From Kolteria novifilia (lineage in GTDB: Bacteria; Planctomycetota; Planctomycetia; Kolteriales; Kolteriaceae): 64,000 bases of DNA. Shown here piece after piece: positions 1 to 8,901 of the stretch. The DNA is taken from positions 2,604,001-2,668,000 of the forward strand of contig CP036279.1 of the NCBI GenBank assembly GCA_007748055.1, written 5' to 3'. Position numbers and translations under genes: made by a program. Each line of letters starts with the position of its first letter. Within the stretch, counting starts at the first letter, position 1. The notes beneath the pieces were generated by a model. That model had not been told where the DNA came from. It saw only the letters and a list, made by a program, of their open reading frames with translations, and did no database searches.

Positions 1-953
1 AGTCGGTGGCCGTCGCTGGGGCGACCGAGGAGATGTCGGCCAACATCAACACGATGGCCGCTTCGGCCGAGCAGATGAGCATGAACGTTGTCAGCATCTC
101 CTCCGCCACCGAACAGATGAGCGTCAACATCGCGACGATTTCCTCAACCGCGGAACAGACGTCGACCAACGTCGGCACCGTGGCGCGGTCGATCGAGGAG
201 ATGACCAAGGCGTTCCAGGAAATCGAGAACGACGTCAAGGAGGGGTCTCGGGTTGCCAACGAGGCCTCATCGCTCGCCCAGGACGCGACCGCCTCAATGA
301 ACTCGCTCGATTCGGCCGCCAGTGAGATCAACAAAGTGACCGAGGTGATCAAGACGATCGCGCTCCAGACCAATCTCTTGGCCCTCAATGCCACCATCGA
401 AGCGACCGCCGCCGGGGAAGCGGGCAAGGGATTCGCGGTCGTCGCCGGCGAGATCAAGGAGCTCGCTAACCAAAGTGCCCAAGCCGCCGAGGACATCGCG
501 AGTAAAATAGAAGGGGCTCAGTCGAGCACCCGCGAGGCGGTCGCGGTGATCAAGCAAGTGGCCGAGATCATCGGAGCAATCAATCAGTCGACCAACCGGG
601 TGGCCGAGTCGGTCGAGCGCCAAACTCGCTCGGCCAATGTCATCTCCCAGAACGTCCGCGACGCGGATAGCGGCGTGGAGAACATCGCAGTCTCGATCGC
701 CGAAGTGGCCAAGGGAGCCAACGACACCTCCAAGAACGCGGGCGAGGCGGCCAAGGGGGCTTCCGACATGTCCAGAAACACCGGCGAGGCCGCAAGAACG
801 GCGGTCGAGATCTCGCGAAACATACACAGCGTGAGCGAGTCGAGCCGGGAGAACGTCGAGAGCTCCCGCAAAGTCAGTGCCTCCTCGGCGGAGTTGTCCC
901 GCATCGCCGCGGAGCTTCAACGGCTTGTCGAACGCTTCAAGCTCGAGGGATGA
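1..953 (+). CDS. Methyl-accepting chemotaxis protein, C-terminal part (cut by window start)
   Basis: Reading frame open from the first bases, so the N-terminus (sensor, membrane and HAMP parts) lies outside the window. About 316 residues are visible. They form a long Ala/Ser/Glu-rich heptad coiled coil with the conserved hairpin tip [16 protein letters not shown] followed by [19 protein letters not shown], the CheA/CheW-contacting signalling domain of chemoreceptors. The Ala/Gly/Glu-rich segments flanking the tip contain the likely methylation sites, but individual sites cannot be assigned. cheB starts 29 bases downstream and cheR follows, so receptor and adaptation enzymes are co-transcribed. 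No CheA or CheW is in view; they are probably upstream. Confidence 0.93.
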   Translation, partial: SVAVAGATEEMSANINTMAASAEQMSMNVVSISSATEQMSVNIATISSTAEQTSTNVGTVARSIEEMTKAFQEIENDVKEGSRVANEASSLAQDATASMNSLDSAASEINKVTEVIKTIALQTNLLALNATIEATAAGEAGKGFAVVAGEIKELANQSAQAAEDIASKIEGAQSSTREAVAVIKQVAEIIGAINQSTNRVAESVERQTRSANVISQNVRDADSGVENIAVSIAEVAKGANDTSKNAGEAAKGASDMSRNTGEAARTAVEISRNIHSVSESSRENVESSRKVSASSAELSRIAAELQRLVERFKLEG

Positions 954-982
954 CTTTCGGCTCAGGGAAGGAGAGAGCACGG

Positions 983-2086
983 ATGACGATGGAGGCGTGT
1001 GTGACGTCGCCGTTGCGCTTGTTGATCGTTGATGACTCGCGGATCTTTCGCGAGGCGTTTCGCGAGATCGTCGCTCCGCTGCCCGGAGTGGAAGTGGTCG
1101 GATCGGTCTGGAACGGAGTCAAAGCGCTCGAATACCTCCGAGCCAACCCCGTCGATCTGGTCACCCTCGATCTCCAGATGCCGCAGATGGATGGTCTCGA
1201 AACACTTCGGGCGATTCAGCGACTCAACGGGTCGCGACCGGATGATCCTCCCGTCGGGGTGCTGCTGGTCAGCGCCTATTCGCGTCAGGGAGCCGAGGTT
1301 ACCATCAAGGCGCTCGAGGCGGGAGCGTTCGACTTCGTCTGTAAGCCGAGCGGCCCCCACGGCGTCACCGACATCGACCGCATCCGGCGCAGCGTCTCGG
1401 AGAAGCTCCGGGCCTACGCTTCCCAACGGGATGTCGGCACCGTCAGCGCGCAGGTCCCTGCCCCGATTGCCGCGCCGCCGATCGCTCATCGCTTTGACCG
1501 CGAGATCGAGGGAATATTCATCGCGGTCTCGACGGGAGGTCCGCAAGCGCTCACGTTCCTGCTTCCCGAGCTGAGCCGGGTGACTCGTGCTCCCATTTTC
1601 GTCGCGCAGCATCTTCCCGCGGAGTTTACCCCTTTTCTCGCGAAGAGTCTCGACGCCAAGTGTCCCGCTCGCGTCGTCGTCGCCAGTGACGATGAGCCGG
1701 TCGAAGCGGGAACGATCTACATCGCGCCGGGGGGACGCAACCTGCTCCTGCGGAAACGCCAGGGCATGATCCGCACCGGGATCAACGATCTTCCCTCCGA
1801 GTCGGGCTGCCGGCCGTCAGCCGACATTCTCTTTCGGTCGGCGGCGCCGGTTTTGGGGCAGAACGCGGTGGCGTGTGTCCTGACCGGCATGGGACACGAC
1901 GGAACCGAGGGACTCAGGGCACTCCGGCGTGCCGGGGCGTACGTTCTCGCCCAGGATGAGGAGAGTAGCGTTGTCTGGGGGATGCCCGGAAGCGCGGTCG
2001 CCGCCGGCTTGGTCGATCGCGTCGTGCCGATCTCGGAGATCGCCGAGGTCATCTCGGCGTTGGCCCACCATCCGGGAGCAAGCTGA
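983..2086 (+). CDS. cheB: Chemotaxis response regulator protein-glutamate methylesterase CheB
   Basis: Removes methyl groups from (and deamidates) chemoreceptor glutamates when phosphorylated, resetting receptor sensitivity. The 367-residue protein has an N-terminal receiver domain with acidic pair D17/D18, phospho-acceptor D63 (TLDLQMP) and K121 (VCKPSG), then a CheB esterase domain with the triad S183 (STGGP), H210 (AQHLP) and D306 (GMGHDG). The start is the ATG at 983 with GGAAGGAGAG just upstream. An in-frame ATG at 950 that overlaps the receptor stop is possible but lacks this site. It sits between the receptor and cheR. All catalytic residues are present. Confidence 0.96.
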   Translation: MTMEACVTSPLRLLIVDDSRIFREAFREIVAPLPGVEVVGSVWNGVKALEYLRANPVDLVTLDLQMPQMDGLETLRAIQRLNGSRPDDPPVGVLLVSAYSRQGAEVTIKALEAGAFDFVCKPSGPHGVTDIDRIRRSVSEKLRAYASQRDVGTVSAQVPAPIAAPPIAHRFDREIEGIFIAVSTGGPQALTFLLPELSRVTRAPIFVAQHLPAEFTPFLAKSLDAKCPARVVVASDDEPVEAGTIYIAPGGRNLLLRKRQGMIRTGINDLPSESGCRPSADILFRSAAPVLGQNAVACVLTGMGHDGTEGLRALRRAGAYVLAQDEESSVVWGMPGSAVAAGLVDRVVPISEIAEVISALAHHPGAS

Positions 2087-2087
2087 C

Positions 2088-2954
2088 TTGGCGCTCTCGA
2101 CCTCCGACTTCCAAGCCCTGAGGGACTACATTCGCCGCATCTGCGGGATGTCGATTCCCGACGGGAAGGAATACCTCATCGAGCAACGACTCGGGCCGAT
2201 CGCGCGTAAGCATGGCTGCGCCGATCTGAGCGAGTTTCGGAACCGCATGCTTGGCTACGACTCCTTCCAGCTTCGCGATGAGGTCATCGATGCGATCACA
2301 ACGCGGGAGACTTGCTTCTTTCGCGACGAACACCCGTTCGAGGCCCTGCGCGAACTGGTCCTGCCACGCCTGACCGCGTGCGCGCCCACGGGCCAAGGTG
2401 GCGTCGACTCGGAGGAGAAGACGGTGTCGGTATGGTGCGTCGCCTCGGCGAGTGGCCAGGAACCCTACAGCCTCGCGATGCTCATCGATGAGTTCGCGGG
2501 CTCGCGCCATCAGGGTGCGGGCCTCAACGCCTTTTCGATCCTCGCCACCGACATTTCCAATGAGGCCATCCGGCGAGCGCGTCGGGGGATCTATCGACGG
2601 GCGGAGATCGAGCGCGGTCTTTCGGCCGAGCGAATCGAGGCCTACGTGAGCCGGTGCGACGAGAGCTACCAGATCTGCCCGCGGCTTCGGGGGCACGTCG
2701 AGTTCCGCCGCTGCAATCTCGCCGAGCCCTTCGTGACCCTGGGCCGGTTCGATCTCGTGCTTTGCCGAAACGTGTTGATCTACTTCGATCCACCGATGCA
2801 ACGGAGCGTGATCGAACAGATCGACCTTATGCTGAATCCGGGCGGCTATCTCTTGCTCGGAGCGGCGGAGAGCCTCTATGGCGTGCCGGTGACCTTGGAG
2901 TCCCTACGGCATCGCGACACGATTCTCTATCGCAAGCCGGTCGCGGCGACGTGA
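2088..2954 (+). CDS. cheR: Protein-glutamate O-methyltransferase CheR
   Basis: SAM-dependent methylation of chemoreceptor glutamates, the counterpart of CheB. 288 residues, the usual CheR length. An N-terminal helical domain ends in TTRETCFFRDEHPFEAL. It is followed by the SAM-binding core WCVASASGQEPYSLAM, ILATDIS and FDLVLCRNVLIYF, all characteristic of CheR. A TTG start at 2088 is inferred: it lies one base after the cheB stop and follows GGGAGCAAG. The open frame reaches back to 1929, but that extension overlaps cheB in another frame and carries no CheR-like sequence. Translational coupling to cheB is likely. Confidence 0.94.
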   Translation: MALSTSDFQALRDYIRRICGMSIPDGKEYLIEQRLGPIARKHGCADLSEFRNRMLGYDSFQLRDEVIDAITTRETCFFRDEHPFEALRELVLPRLTACAPTGQGGVDSEEKTVSVWCVASASGQEPYSLAMLIDEFAGSRHQGAGLNAFSILATDISNEAIRRARRGIYRRAEIERGLSAERIEAYVSRCDESYQICPRLRGHVEFRRCNLAEPFVTLGRFDLVLCRNVLIYFDPPMQRSVIEQIDLMLNPGGYLLLGAAESLYGVPVTLESLRHRDTILYRKPVAAT

Positions 2955-2966
2955 CCCGCTCGCCGA

Positions 2967-3950
2967 TCAATAGCCGCCGCGAATGTGCGGAGCGACTTGT
3001 TGAGTGTAGAAGGTGCTCAACCGCTGATGCAGCTCCGGGGAGAGCGGCGGGAGGTCGCTCGCGGCGGCGTTCCCCTCGGCCTGTTCCGGACGCGACGCAC
3101 CCGGAATGACGGTCGTCACCGCGGGAAAGTCGAGGATCCACCGCAGGGCCATTTGGGACATCGTCATTCCGTCGGGCACCATCGACTTGAGTTCGTCGGC
3201 CAGTTCGACACCCTTCTCGAACGGAAGGCCCGCGAAGGTCTCGCCGACGTTGAACGACTGGCCGTCGCGATTGAAGTGGCGATGATCCGACTCGTCGAAG
3301 GTCGATTCCTTCGTGAACTTGCCCGCGAGCAGGCCGCTGGCGAGGGGAAGTCGGACGATGATCGCGACTCCCTTCTCTTGGGCCTCGTCGAAGAGTTCCG
3401 CGATCGCCTTCTGGCGAAAGATATTGAAGATGATCTGCAGCGACGCGATCCCCTCGTGCTCGAGGCAAAAGAGCGCTTGATCCATCGTCTCGACACTGGC
3501 GCCGTAGCGTTCGATCATCCCGTCCCGCTGCAGGCGGCGCAGCCAATCGAAGACGTCCGAACGCCGTAGCTCGTCTTCGGGAATGCAGTGCAGTTGCGTC
3601 AGGTTCAGAACGTCGACGCCCAGACGCTTGAGCGAGGCCTCGGTGTGTTGGCGGAAGACGTCGAGCGAATAGTTCGCGTGGCCGCCCGGTTCGGGGAAAC
3701 GTCCCAGCTTGGTCGCGACGAAGACTTTCGCATCGGACTCCTTGAGGAACCGCCCGATCAATTCTTCGCTGCGGCCCTGTCCATAGATGTCGGCGGTATC
3801 GAAGAAGCGAATCCCTCGCTCGTGGGCGACCGAAAGGGTTCGCAGGGCCGACGCGTCGTCGATCGTTCCCCACTCGCCACCGAACTGCCACGTGCCCAAT
3901 CCAACTTCCGTGACATCGACGTCGTCGTTGCCAAAGGGACGATTCTGCAT
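2967..3950 (-). CDS. Aldo/keto reductase
   Basis: NADPH-dependent oxidoreductase of the AKR superfamily, 327 residues, with a (beta/alpha)8 barrel expected. The catalytic tetrad is visible: Asp in FFDTAD, Tyr in DIYGQG, Lys in VATKLGRF and His in QLHCIP. The C-terminal cofactor-phosphate region reads VIPGASRPEQAEGN. Substrate cannot be deduced. The start is the ATG at 3950 (MQNRPFG), with GGAG about 10 bases before it. The open frame runs further upstream to 4262, but that part lacks family sequence. It ends 12 bases from the convergent cheR stop and is transcribed away from glmU. Confidence 0.9.
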   Translation of the reverse strand: MQNRPFGNDDVDVTEVGLGTWQFGGEWGTIDDASALRTLSVAHERGIRFFDTADIYGQGRSEELIGRFLKESDAKVFVATKLGRFPEPGGHANYSLDVFRQHTEASLKRLGVDVLNLTQLHCIPEDELRRSDVFDWLRRLQRDGMIERYGASVETMDQALFCLEHEGIASLQIIFNIFRQKAIAELFDEAQEKGVAIIVRLPLASGLLAGKFTKESTFDESDHRHFNRDGQSFNVGETFAGLPFEKGVELADELKSMVPDGMTMSQMALRWILDFPAVTTVIPGASRPEQAEGNAAASDLPPLSPELHQRLSTFYTQQVAPHIRGGY

Positions 3951-4197
3951 CAGGAAAGTCTCCAAGAGTCCACCAACCCCTGTACAACGTAAGGATCGTG
4001 GCGGGAAGTCGCAATCGAGGAACCCGAATCCTTCACCGTCGACGGGGGCTCCAACGATTCGGCGCCGGTCCGGCGGCTTGCCGTGTTTGGCCCGTGTCCA
4101 TTGATTGACACGGAACGGGATGGGATTTCTCTCGAGTCCGAGGGAGCATCGCCGACGTGGGCGAGATCCCAGCAGAAGCGCAAATGGAGGGGGACTC

Positions 4198-5487
4198 ATG
4201 GACGAGCACGCGACGAGCGAACCGGCGGCGATTGTCTTGGCCGCGGGCAAGAGCACCCGCATGAAGTCCGACCTGCCGAAGGTCCTTCACGAGCTTTGCG
4301 GCCAACCTCTCTTGGCGTACGTCCTCGCGGCGTTGGAAGGCGCTGGCATTCGCCGCAAGGTCCTAGTCGTCGGCTATCGTGGCGACTTGGTGCGGGAGCG
4401 GTTCGCGAATACCCCCGGCGTCGAGTTCGTCGAGCAGACCGAACAGAAGGGGACCGGGCATGCCGTCGACTGCTGCCGCGACGCGTTCGTCGATCACGCC
4501 GGCCCAGTCGTCGTCCTCGCCGGCGACGGCCCCCTGATCAGGGCGGAGATGATCGAGCAGATGCTCCAGCGTTCGCGCGAAGGAGGAATGAAAGCCTTTC
4601 TCGCGACCGCGACAATGAGCAATCCCTTCGGCATGGGGCGCATTGTTCGCAACGCGGAGGGACGATTTGACCGCATTGTCGAACAGAAAGACTGCACGCC
4701 CGAGGAGGCGGCGATCCAAGAGGTCAACGGCAGCTTCTACGTCTTCGATTCTCGTTCGTTGTTCGAAGCCCTCGCCGAGGTCAAACCGGCCAACGCCCAA
4801 GGAGAGTACTACCTAACCGATGTTCCTGGTATCCTCCGGAAGCGAGGCGACGCGGTTGATGCGGAGATCCTCGCCGACGAGATCGATGTTCACGGCGTCA
4901 ACCATCGGCGTCACTTGGCCGACGCCCATGTCCTGATGCAACAGCGAATCCAGTCGCGGCATCTCGACGCGGGGGTCACCATCGTCGATCCGGGCAATAC
5001 CTACATCGACGCCCGGGCCGAGATCGGCCGCGATACGGTGATCCAGCCTTTTACCGTCATCGGGGGCCCCGCCACGATTGGCGAGCGATGCCACCTCGGC
5101 CCCTTCGCCCACGTGCGCGCGGGGACCGTGTTGGAGGAGGGGGCTCAAGTGGGAGCCTTCGTCGAAATCGTTCGCAGCACGATGGGCAAGGGAGCGACCG
5201 CGAAACATTTGGCCTACCTCGGCGACGCGACCCTCGGAGAAGGAGTCAATGTCGGGGCGGGACTCGTCACCGCGAACTACGATCAAGGGGTGAAGAGCCA
5301 AACGACGGTCGGTGACGGAGCCTTCCTCGGGAGTGGTGCCGTCTTGGTGGCTCCCGTCGCGGTTGGCGCGAAGTCGGTCGTCGGCGCCGGGGCGGTCGTG
5401 ACCAAGAACCAGACCATCGCCGAGGGAGAAGTCGTCGCCGGCGTCCCCGCGCGACCGCTCGAGCCCAAGGGCGAGTCGTCGTCCTAG
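4198..5487 (+). CDS. glmU: Bifunctional UDP-N-acetylglucosamine pyrophosphorylase / glucosamine-1-phosphate N-acetyltransferase
   Basis: Makes UDP-GlcNAc, the cell-wall and LPS precursor, from glucosamine-1-phosphate by acetyl transfer then uridylyl transfer. 429 residues. The N-terminal nucleotidyltransferase has LAAGKSTRM (the usual motif has Gly where this has Ser) and PKVLHE. The C-terminal left-handed beta helix has hexapeptide repeats and the acetyltransferase signature AKHLAYLGDA, whose His is the catalytic base in GlmU, plus NYDQG. The ATG at 4198 is chosen because a strong AATGGAGGGGG precedes it. The stop codon TAG is the first three bases of a 57-bp inverted-repeat element (5485-5541), so the native end of the protein may have been altered by the insertion. 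Confidence 0.92.
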   Translation: MDEHATSEPAAIVLAAGKSTRMKSDLPKVLHELCGQPLLAYVLAALEGAGIRRKVLVVGYRGDLVRERFANTPGVEFVEQTEQKGTGHAVDCCRDAFVDHAGPVVVLAGDGPLIRAEMIEQMLQRSREGGMKAFLATATMSNPFGMGRIVRNAEGRFDRIVEQKDCTPEEAAIQEVNGSFYVFDSRSLFEALAEVKPANAQGEYYLTDVPGILRKRGDAVDAEILADEIDVHGVNHRRHLADAHVLMQQRIQSRHLDAGVTIVDPGNTYIDARAEIGRDTVIQPFTVIGGPATIGERCHLGPFAHVRAGTVLEEGAQVGAFVEIVRSTMGKGATAKHLAYLGDATLGEGVNVGAGLVTANYDQGVKSQTTVGDGAFLGSGAVLVAPVAVGAKSVVGAGAVVTKNQTIAEGEVVAGVPARPLEPKGESSS

Positions 5488-5541
5488 CAGTCCGTTGATT
5501 TGAGCGGGCCAATTGGCAGCGAATAGATCACCGGACTGCTA
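5485..5541. repeat. Family 1 inverted-repeat element, internally deleted copy (57 bp)
   Basis: Starts TAGCAGTCCGTTGATTTG and ends GATCACCGGACTGCTA, so the two ends are inverted repeats of each other. It equals the first 28 and last 29 bases of the 165-bp copies at 23772, 54462 and 57293, with the middle missing. The leading TAG is the glmU stop codon. The flanking TA on each side would fit a TA target duplication as made by IS630/Tc1-type transposons (inference). Confidence 0.8.
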
Positions 5542-5677
5542 GGAATCGTTTACGTCCAAATGTCACGCGGGTGCCACAAGCCACCCTATGGCTCGACACT
5601 AGGTGGGCCGCACCACCGAGGGGTCGGGAACTGTTCGCAGGGAAACTCACCCATTGCAGCTAGGAGAGGCATCGTTC

Positions 5678-6502
5678 ATGAGTGAACCACGCGTATTGGT
5701 GGTTGGGGCGCATCCCGACGATTGCGACATCAAGGCAGGAGGCACCGCGGCGCTGTGGAAACGCCACGGCATCGCCGTCACCTTCGTCAGCATGACCGAT
5801 GGCTCCGCGGGGCACCATGAGATGAGCGGCCCCGAGTTGGCCGAACGTCGCCGCAAGGAAGCCACGGCGGCGGGGCTGGTTGCCGGCGTCGAGTATCGCG
5901 TCCTCGACAACCCTGACGGCGGACTATTGCCGACGCTCGAACGACGCCTCGAGGTGGTGCGGCTGATTCGCGAGACCGAGCCCGACTTGGTGCTGACGCA
6001 TCGTCCGAACGACTATCACCCCGACCATCGCTACACGTCCCAACTGATCCAAGACGCGGCGTACATGGTGACCGTCCCGCCGGTCGCTCCCGACGTTCCT
6101 TTTCTTCGGAAGAACCCCGTCTTCGGTTACTTGAGCGATCAGTTCTCCAAGCCGTGTCCCTTCACCCCGGAGGTCATCGTTCCGATCGACGACGTTTTCG
6201 AGATCGTGGTCGACATGCTCAACTGTCACGTCTCGCAGGTCCACGAGTGGCTGCCGTTCAATCAGGGCATCCTCGATCAGGTGCCGAGTGACCTGAGTGA
6301 GCGGCGAGCGTTCGTCCGCAAGTGGTTCTCCGACATCTTCGCGCTTCCGGCCAAACGCTACGCAAAGGAACTCAAGCAGATCTACGGCGGCAAGAAGGCT
6401 AAATCGATTCAGTGGATCGAGGCCTTCGAAATCTCCGAGTATGGCTCGCCGATGACCGAGGAACTCCTGCAGCGGCTCTTTCCCTTCATCGACGAAGATT
6501 GA
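5678..6502 (+). CDS. PIG-L / LmbE family N-deacetylase
   Basis: Zinc-dependent deacetylase of the PIG-L (LmbE-like) family, which acts on N-acetylglucosaminyl-type amides; the actual substrate is unknown. 274 residues. The metal-binding motif AHPDDCDIKAGG is near the N-terminus, and the second ligand region HRPNDYHPDHRYTSQ lies at about residues 108-122. A start at the ATG at 5678 is supported by TAGGAGAGGC 8-17 bases before it. It lies downstream of glmU with a family 1 element between the two genes. Proximity to glmU is compatible with amino-sugar metabolism but proves nothing. Confidence 0.88.
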   Translation: MSEPRVLVVGAHPDDCDIKAGGTAALWKRHGIAVTFVSMTDGSAGHHEMSGPELAERRRKEATAAGLVAGVEYRVLDNPDGGLLPTLERRLEVVRLIRETEPDLVLTHRPNDYHPDHRYTSQLIQDAAYMVTVPPVAPDVPFLRKNPVFGYLSDQFSKPCPFTPEVIVPIDDVFEIVVDMLNCHVSQVHEWLPFNQGILDQVPSDLSERRAFVRKWFSDIFALPAKRYAKELKQIYGGKKAKSIQWIEAFEISEYGSPMTEELLQRLFPFIDED

Positions 6503-6613
6503 CAACGGCGCGATCGCGTCACAGAGTGAAAGGAAGGGGAGTCTCGACCGGCGCGACGGGAGGGACGCCCCCTTTGCCAATCTCGAACCGGTGATGCAGT
6601 GGGAGCAGGCTTG

Positions 6614-7336
6614 ATGCAGCCGCATCTCATCCTCGGCGTTCCGGCCGACGCCGATCTCGAGACGATCAAGCGAGCCTACCGCGAACTCGTGCGCAAGCAT
6701 CATCCCGACGTCGGCGGCACCCAAGAGGACTTCGTGCGGATCCAGCAGGCCTATGAGGATCTGCTCGCGCGAGACAGCCAGTCCGACGCCGAAGCCGAGG
6801 CGTCCACCCGCGGCGACCATCGCAAGACCTATTCCTACCGGCAACGGCCCCGACGACGCCCTCGCCACGAAGGCCTTTCGGAAGCCCAGGTTCAGGACAT
6901 TCTCAATCGACTCGAACGGGAAGTCGGCGGCATCCTGCTCGATCGTCGCGATGAACGGGAGCTCGATCTACTCGGAAGCTGGGGAGTGATCGCCTTGGGG
7001 TTGGCGGTGATCGCCGGATTGATGAACTACGCGGGCATCGTCGAGGACGTTGGCTATCGTGGGCTGAGCTTCTGCCTGGCGTTGGCGTTTGGGATCAGCG
7101 TCCTGGGCGCGATGGCGTTTGGTGGCGGTTTGCGAACGATCCGTTCGACGATCTGGGCGGTGGTCTTGGTGGTCTTCGCGGCGACCGCGTTGGGATCGGT
7201 TTTTCGCGATTCCGAGAAGGCCGACCAACGAGTCCCGCGCCAAGCTCCTCCCCGAGTGAGATGGAGCACGGGCGACTCGGCGACATCTCATCCTTTCCGA
7301 AAGCCCGACGTCGAGAGCCGACGGCTCGCGTCTTAG
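6614..7336 (+). CDS. J-domain membrane protein
   Basis: 240 residues. Residues 1-55 form a DnaJ-type J domain with the essential HPD tripeptide at 30-32 (KHHPDVGG) and QQAYEDLL, so it should stimulate an Hsp70 (DnaK) partner. A basic Arg-rich linker follows. Then come three hydrophobic segments (around [36 protein letters not shown] and [18 protein letters not shown]), suggesting a membrane-anchored co-chaperone with the J domain in the cytoplasm. There are no Gly/Phe or zinc-finger regions, so it is not canonical DnaJ. The ATG at 6614 follows GGGAGCAGG; an upstream in-frame GTG at 6599 is less likely. Confidence 0.82.
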   Translation: MQPHLILGVPADADLETIKRAYRELVRKHHPDVGGTQEDFVRIQQAYEDLLARDSQSDAEAEASTRGDHRKTYSYRQRPRRRPRHEGLSEAQVQDILNRLEREVGGILLDRRDERELDLLGSWGVIALGLAVIAGLMNYAGIVEDVGYRGLSFCLALAFGISVLGAMAFGGGLRTIRSTIWAVVLVVFAATALGSVFRDSEKADQRVPRQAPPRVRWSTGDSATSHPFRKPDVESRRLAS

Positions 7337-7494
7337 CGGTTGATCAAGAAATGATGTTCGGGTGCCACTGGCTGCTTGTCGTCCAGGGAGAACGAGTTGC
7401 GTCACCGACAACCCAAGGTTGGAAATTCGACCGTCCACGAGTCGGTGCATCGGGGAAGAGTCCCCTCATTCAAAAATCCCCTCACCCCTAACCC

Positions 7495-7626
7495 CTCTCC
7501 CACAGGGAGAGGGGAATAAGAGGCTGTCTCTCCCACAGGGAGAGGGGAACAAGAGGCTGTCTCTCCCACAGGGAGAGGGGGACAAGAGGCTGTCTCTCCC
7601 ACAGGGAGAGGGGAACAAGAGGCTGA
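7495..7626. repeat. 33-bp tandem repeat, four copies, each with a CTCTCCC/GGGAGAG hairpin
   Basis: Units begin at 7495, 7528, 7561 and 7594. Each reads CTCTCCCACAGGGAGAGGGG then AACAAGAGGCTGT with one or two changes. Within each unit CTCTCCC and GGGAGAG form a 7-bp stem around ACA. The preceding CCCCTCACCCCTAACCC resembles a sequence that recurs in many GC-rich bacterial genomes. There are no spacers, so this is not a CRISPR array. Confidence 0.9.
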
Positions 7627-7629
7627 AGT

Positions 7630-7770
7630 TGGCAGCCAGTTGATCTTTTCGATGCCGACTACAAACGGCCCTTTTCACCAACCTCGGTATCCAAAAACTG
7701 GACGAATCGACAGATTCGCCTCCGTTTCTTCTCCATGATCTTGGCCACCATGGCTCGTTCTCGCCGTGGG
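7630..7770. repeat. Degenerate family 1 element, fused to a family 2 half
   Basis: Diverged copy of the 165-bp family 1 element. Recognisable blocks are AGTTGATC..TTCGATGCCG, ACGGCCCTTTTCACCAA, GACGAATCGACAGATTCGCC and GATCTTGGCCACCATGGCTC. The right terminus is missing: after CTCGTTCTCGCC the sequence becomes family 2. Confidence 0.65.
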
Positions 7771-7855
7771 CATGCGGAAAACGCCTATGATTGGGCAATC
7801 TTCCGCACGATCCGAGGGCTGAGATTCAAGGTAGCGAACTTGCCTATCAGGACAC
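7771..7855. repeat. Family 2 element, right half
   Basis: From about GCCGTGGGCATGCGG to the terminus CCTATCAGGACAC at 7855, matching the right half of the copy at 26179-26352, including TATGATTGGGCAATCTTCCG. The left terminus is absent and is replaced by the degenerate family 1 element. Confidence 0.7.
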
Positions 7856-7872
7856 GAGGCCAAGACACGCCA

Positions 7873-8358
7873 CTACGCCGGTTTGGCGAAGAGGACTAAC
7901 CCCGCTCCGATCGCCGCAAGCACGATCCCCGCGTAGAAGATGGGACTTGGAGCGTTGTGGGGCGGATGAAGGATCATGCCGACGACCACGCCGACGATGG
8001 GAGCACCGGAGAAGACGAGCGGAACAATGTAGACCGGATGGCCGCCCGCGCGAATCGCGAGGATGATGCCCAGGGCCCCGATCGCGCCGAAGATCCCCGC
8101 GAGGGTGGAGATCGTCGTTCCCTTCATCGTGAAGGATTGTTCCGCGGGGGTCACGCCGATGATGATGCCGGGGATGATGACCGCCGTCAGGAAGTAGGCG
8201 AGCCCGACACACAGGAAGGCGCGAAGCCCACCCGCCTTGAAGTTCGGCTTGCCCGACTCGGTCAACCCTCCGAGAGCGCCTTGGCCCATGTGGATGGTGG
8301 GGACGTAGCAGCCCCAGGCCAGGATGGTACAGATGACGAAAATCAGCCACCACTTCAT
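7873..8358 (-). CDS. Small membrane protein with five predicted helices, DMT/EamA-like
   Basis: 161 residues, almost entirely hydrophobic. Segments around MKWWLIFVICTILAWGCY, AFLCVGLAYFLTAVIIPG, LAGIFGAIGALGIILAI, IVPLVFSGAPIVGVVVGM and IFYAGIVLAAIGAGLVLF give five helices, as in half of a drug/metabolite transporter. That resemblance is weak, so transport is only a possibility. The ATG at 8358 follows AGGGAG at a rather long distance. The gene ends 17 bases from the terminus of a family 2 element and is divergent from the SH3-domain gene at 8902. Confidence 0.7.
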   Translation of the reverse strand: MKWWLIFVICTILAWGCYVPTIHMGQGALGGLTESGKPNFKAGGLRAFLCVGLAYFLTAVIIPGIIIGVTPAEQSFTMKGTTISTLAGIFGAIGALGIILAIRAGGHPVYIVPLVFSGAPIVGVVVGMILHPPHNAPSPIFYAGIVLAAIGAGLVLFAKPA

Positions 8359-8576
8359 TTGAGACGACTCCCTGGGTGAAGATTCAACAGGCGGTGCGGC
8401 GACGGACCGAACTCCATGCGTGGATCCATGCCGGCTCAGGGAACAGACTCCTCCACGATGCGATCCCAGAGATTGCGAAACTCTCGATGACGAAGGAGCG
8501 TCGTTCGGGCCGCTAGGTGGGTGGGAACCGACCGGTTTGCTCGCCGGCCGACGCCGATGGGGCATGTCCCTGTTGC

Positions 8577-8597
8577 TTGCGACACCTCGTGTCGCAA
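8577..8597. promoter_or_regulatory. Perfect 9-bp inverted repeat in a divergent intergenic region
   Basis: TTGCGACAC and GTGTCGCAA separated by CTC, inside the 543-base stretch (8359-8901) between two divergently transcribed genes. It could be an operator for a dimeric regulator or an RNA hairpin. Nothing else gene-like was seen in this stretch. Confidence 0.45.
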
Positions 8598-8901
8598 CCC
8601 TCACAAATCTAGGGAGGGCCCACCACATTTCAACAAGCTGGTGGACGCGGGCCTCTCCACGGGAAGCTCCAAAGGCACACGACGAGGCAAGCTCGCAAAG
8701 GGTGGCTCGATGCGGCGAATGGGGCGGGATACGGGGAGCTGGCTGGCTTCGCTATCGTGCTGGTGGGTTTCGACGCGTCGAAACCGACGTGGTTCGGTCG
8801 ACGAACGGGCTTGCATGAAATCGGCTTGGTCACTCTAAGGAGGGCTTGGACGATCGTTGAGGGAACGATCGAATAGTCCGGGGTGCTCGTCGGAGCGAGG
8901 C

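Noticed and set aside
7495-7626. CRISPR array
   Set aside because: Four units directly abut without spacers, and there are no cas genes in the window.
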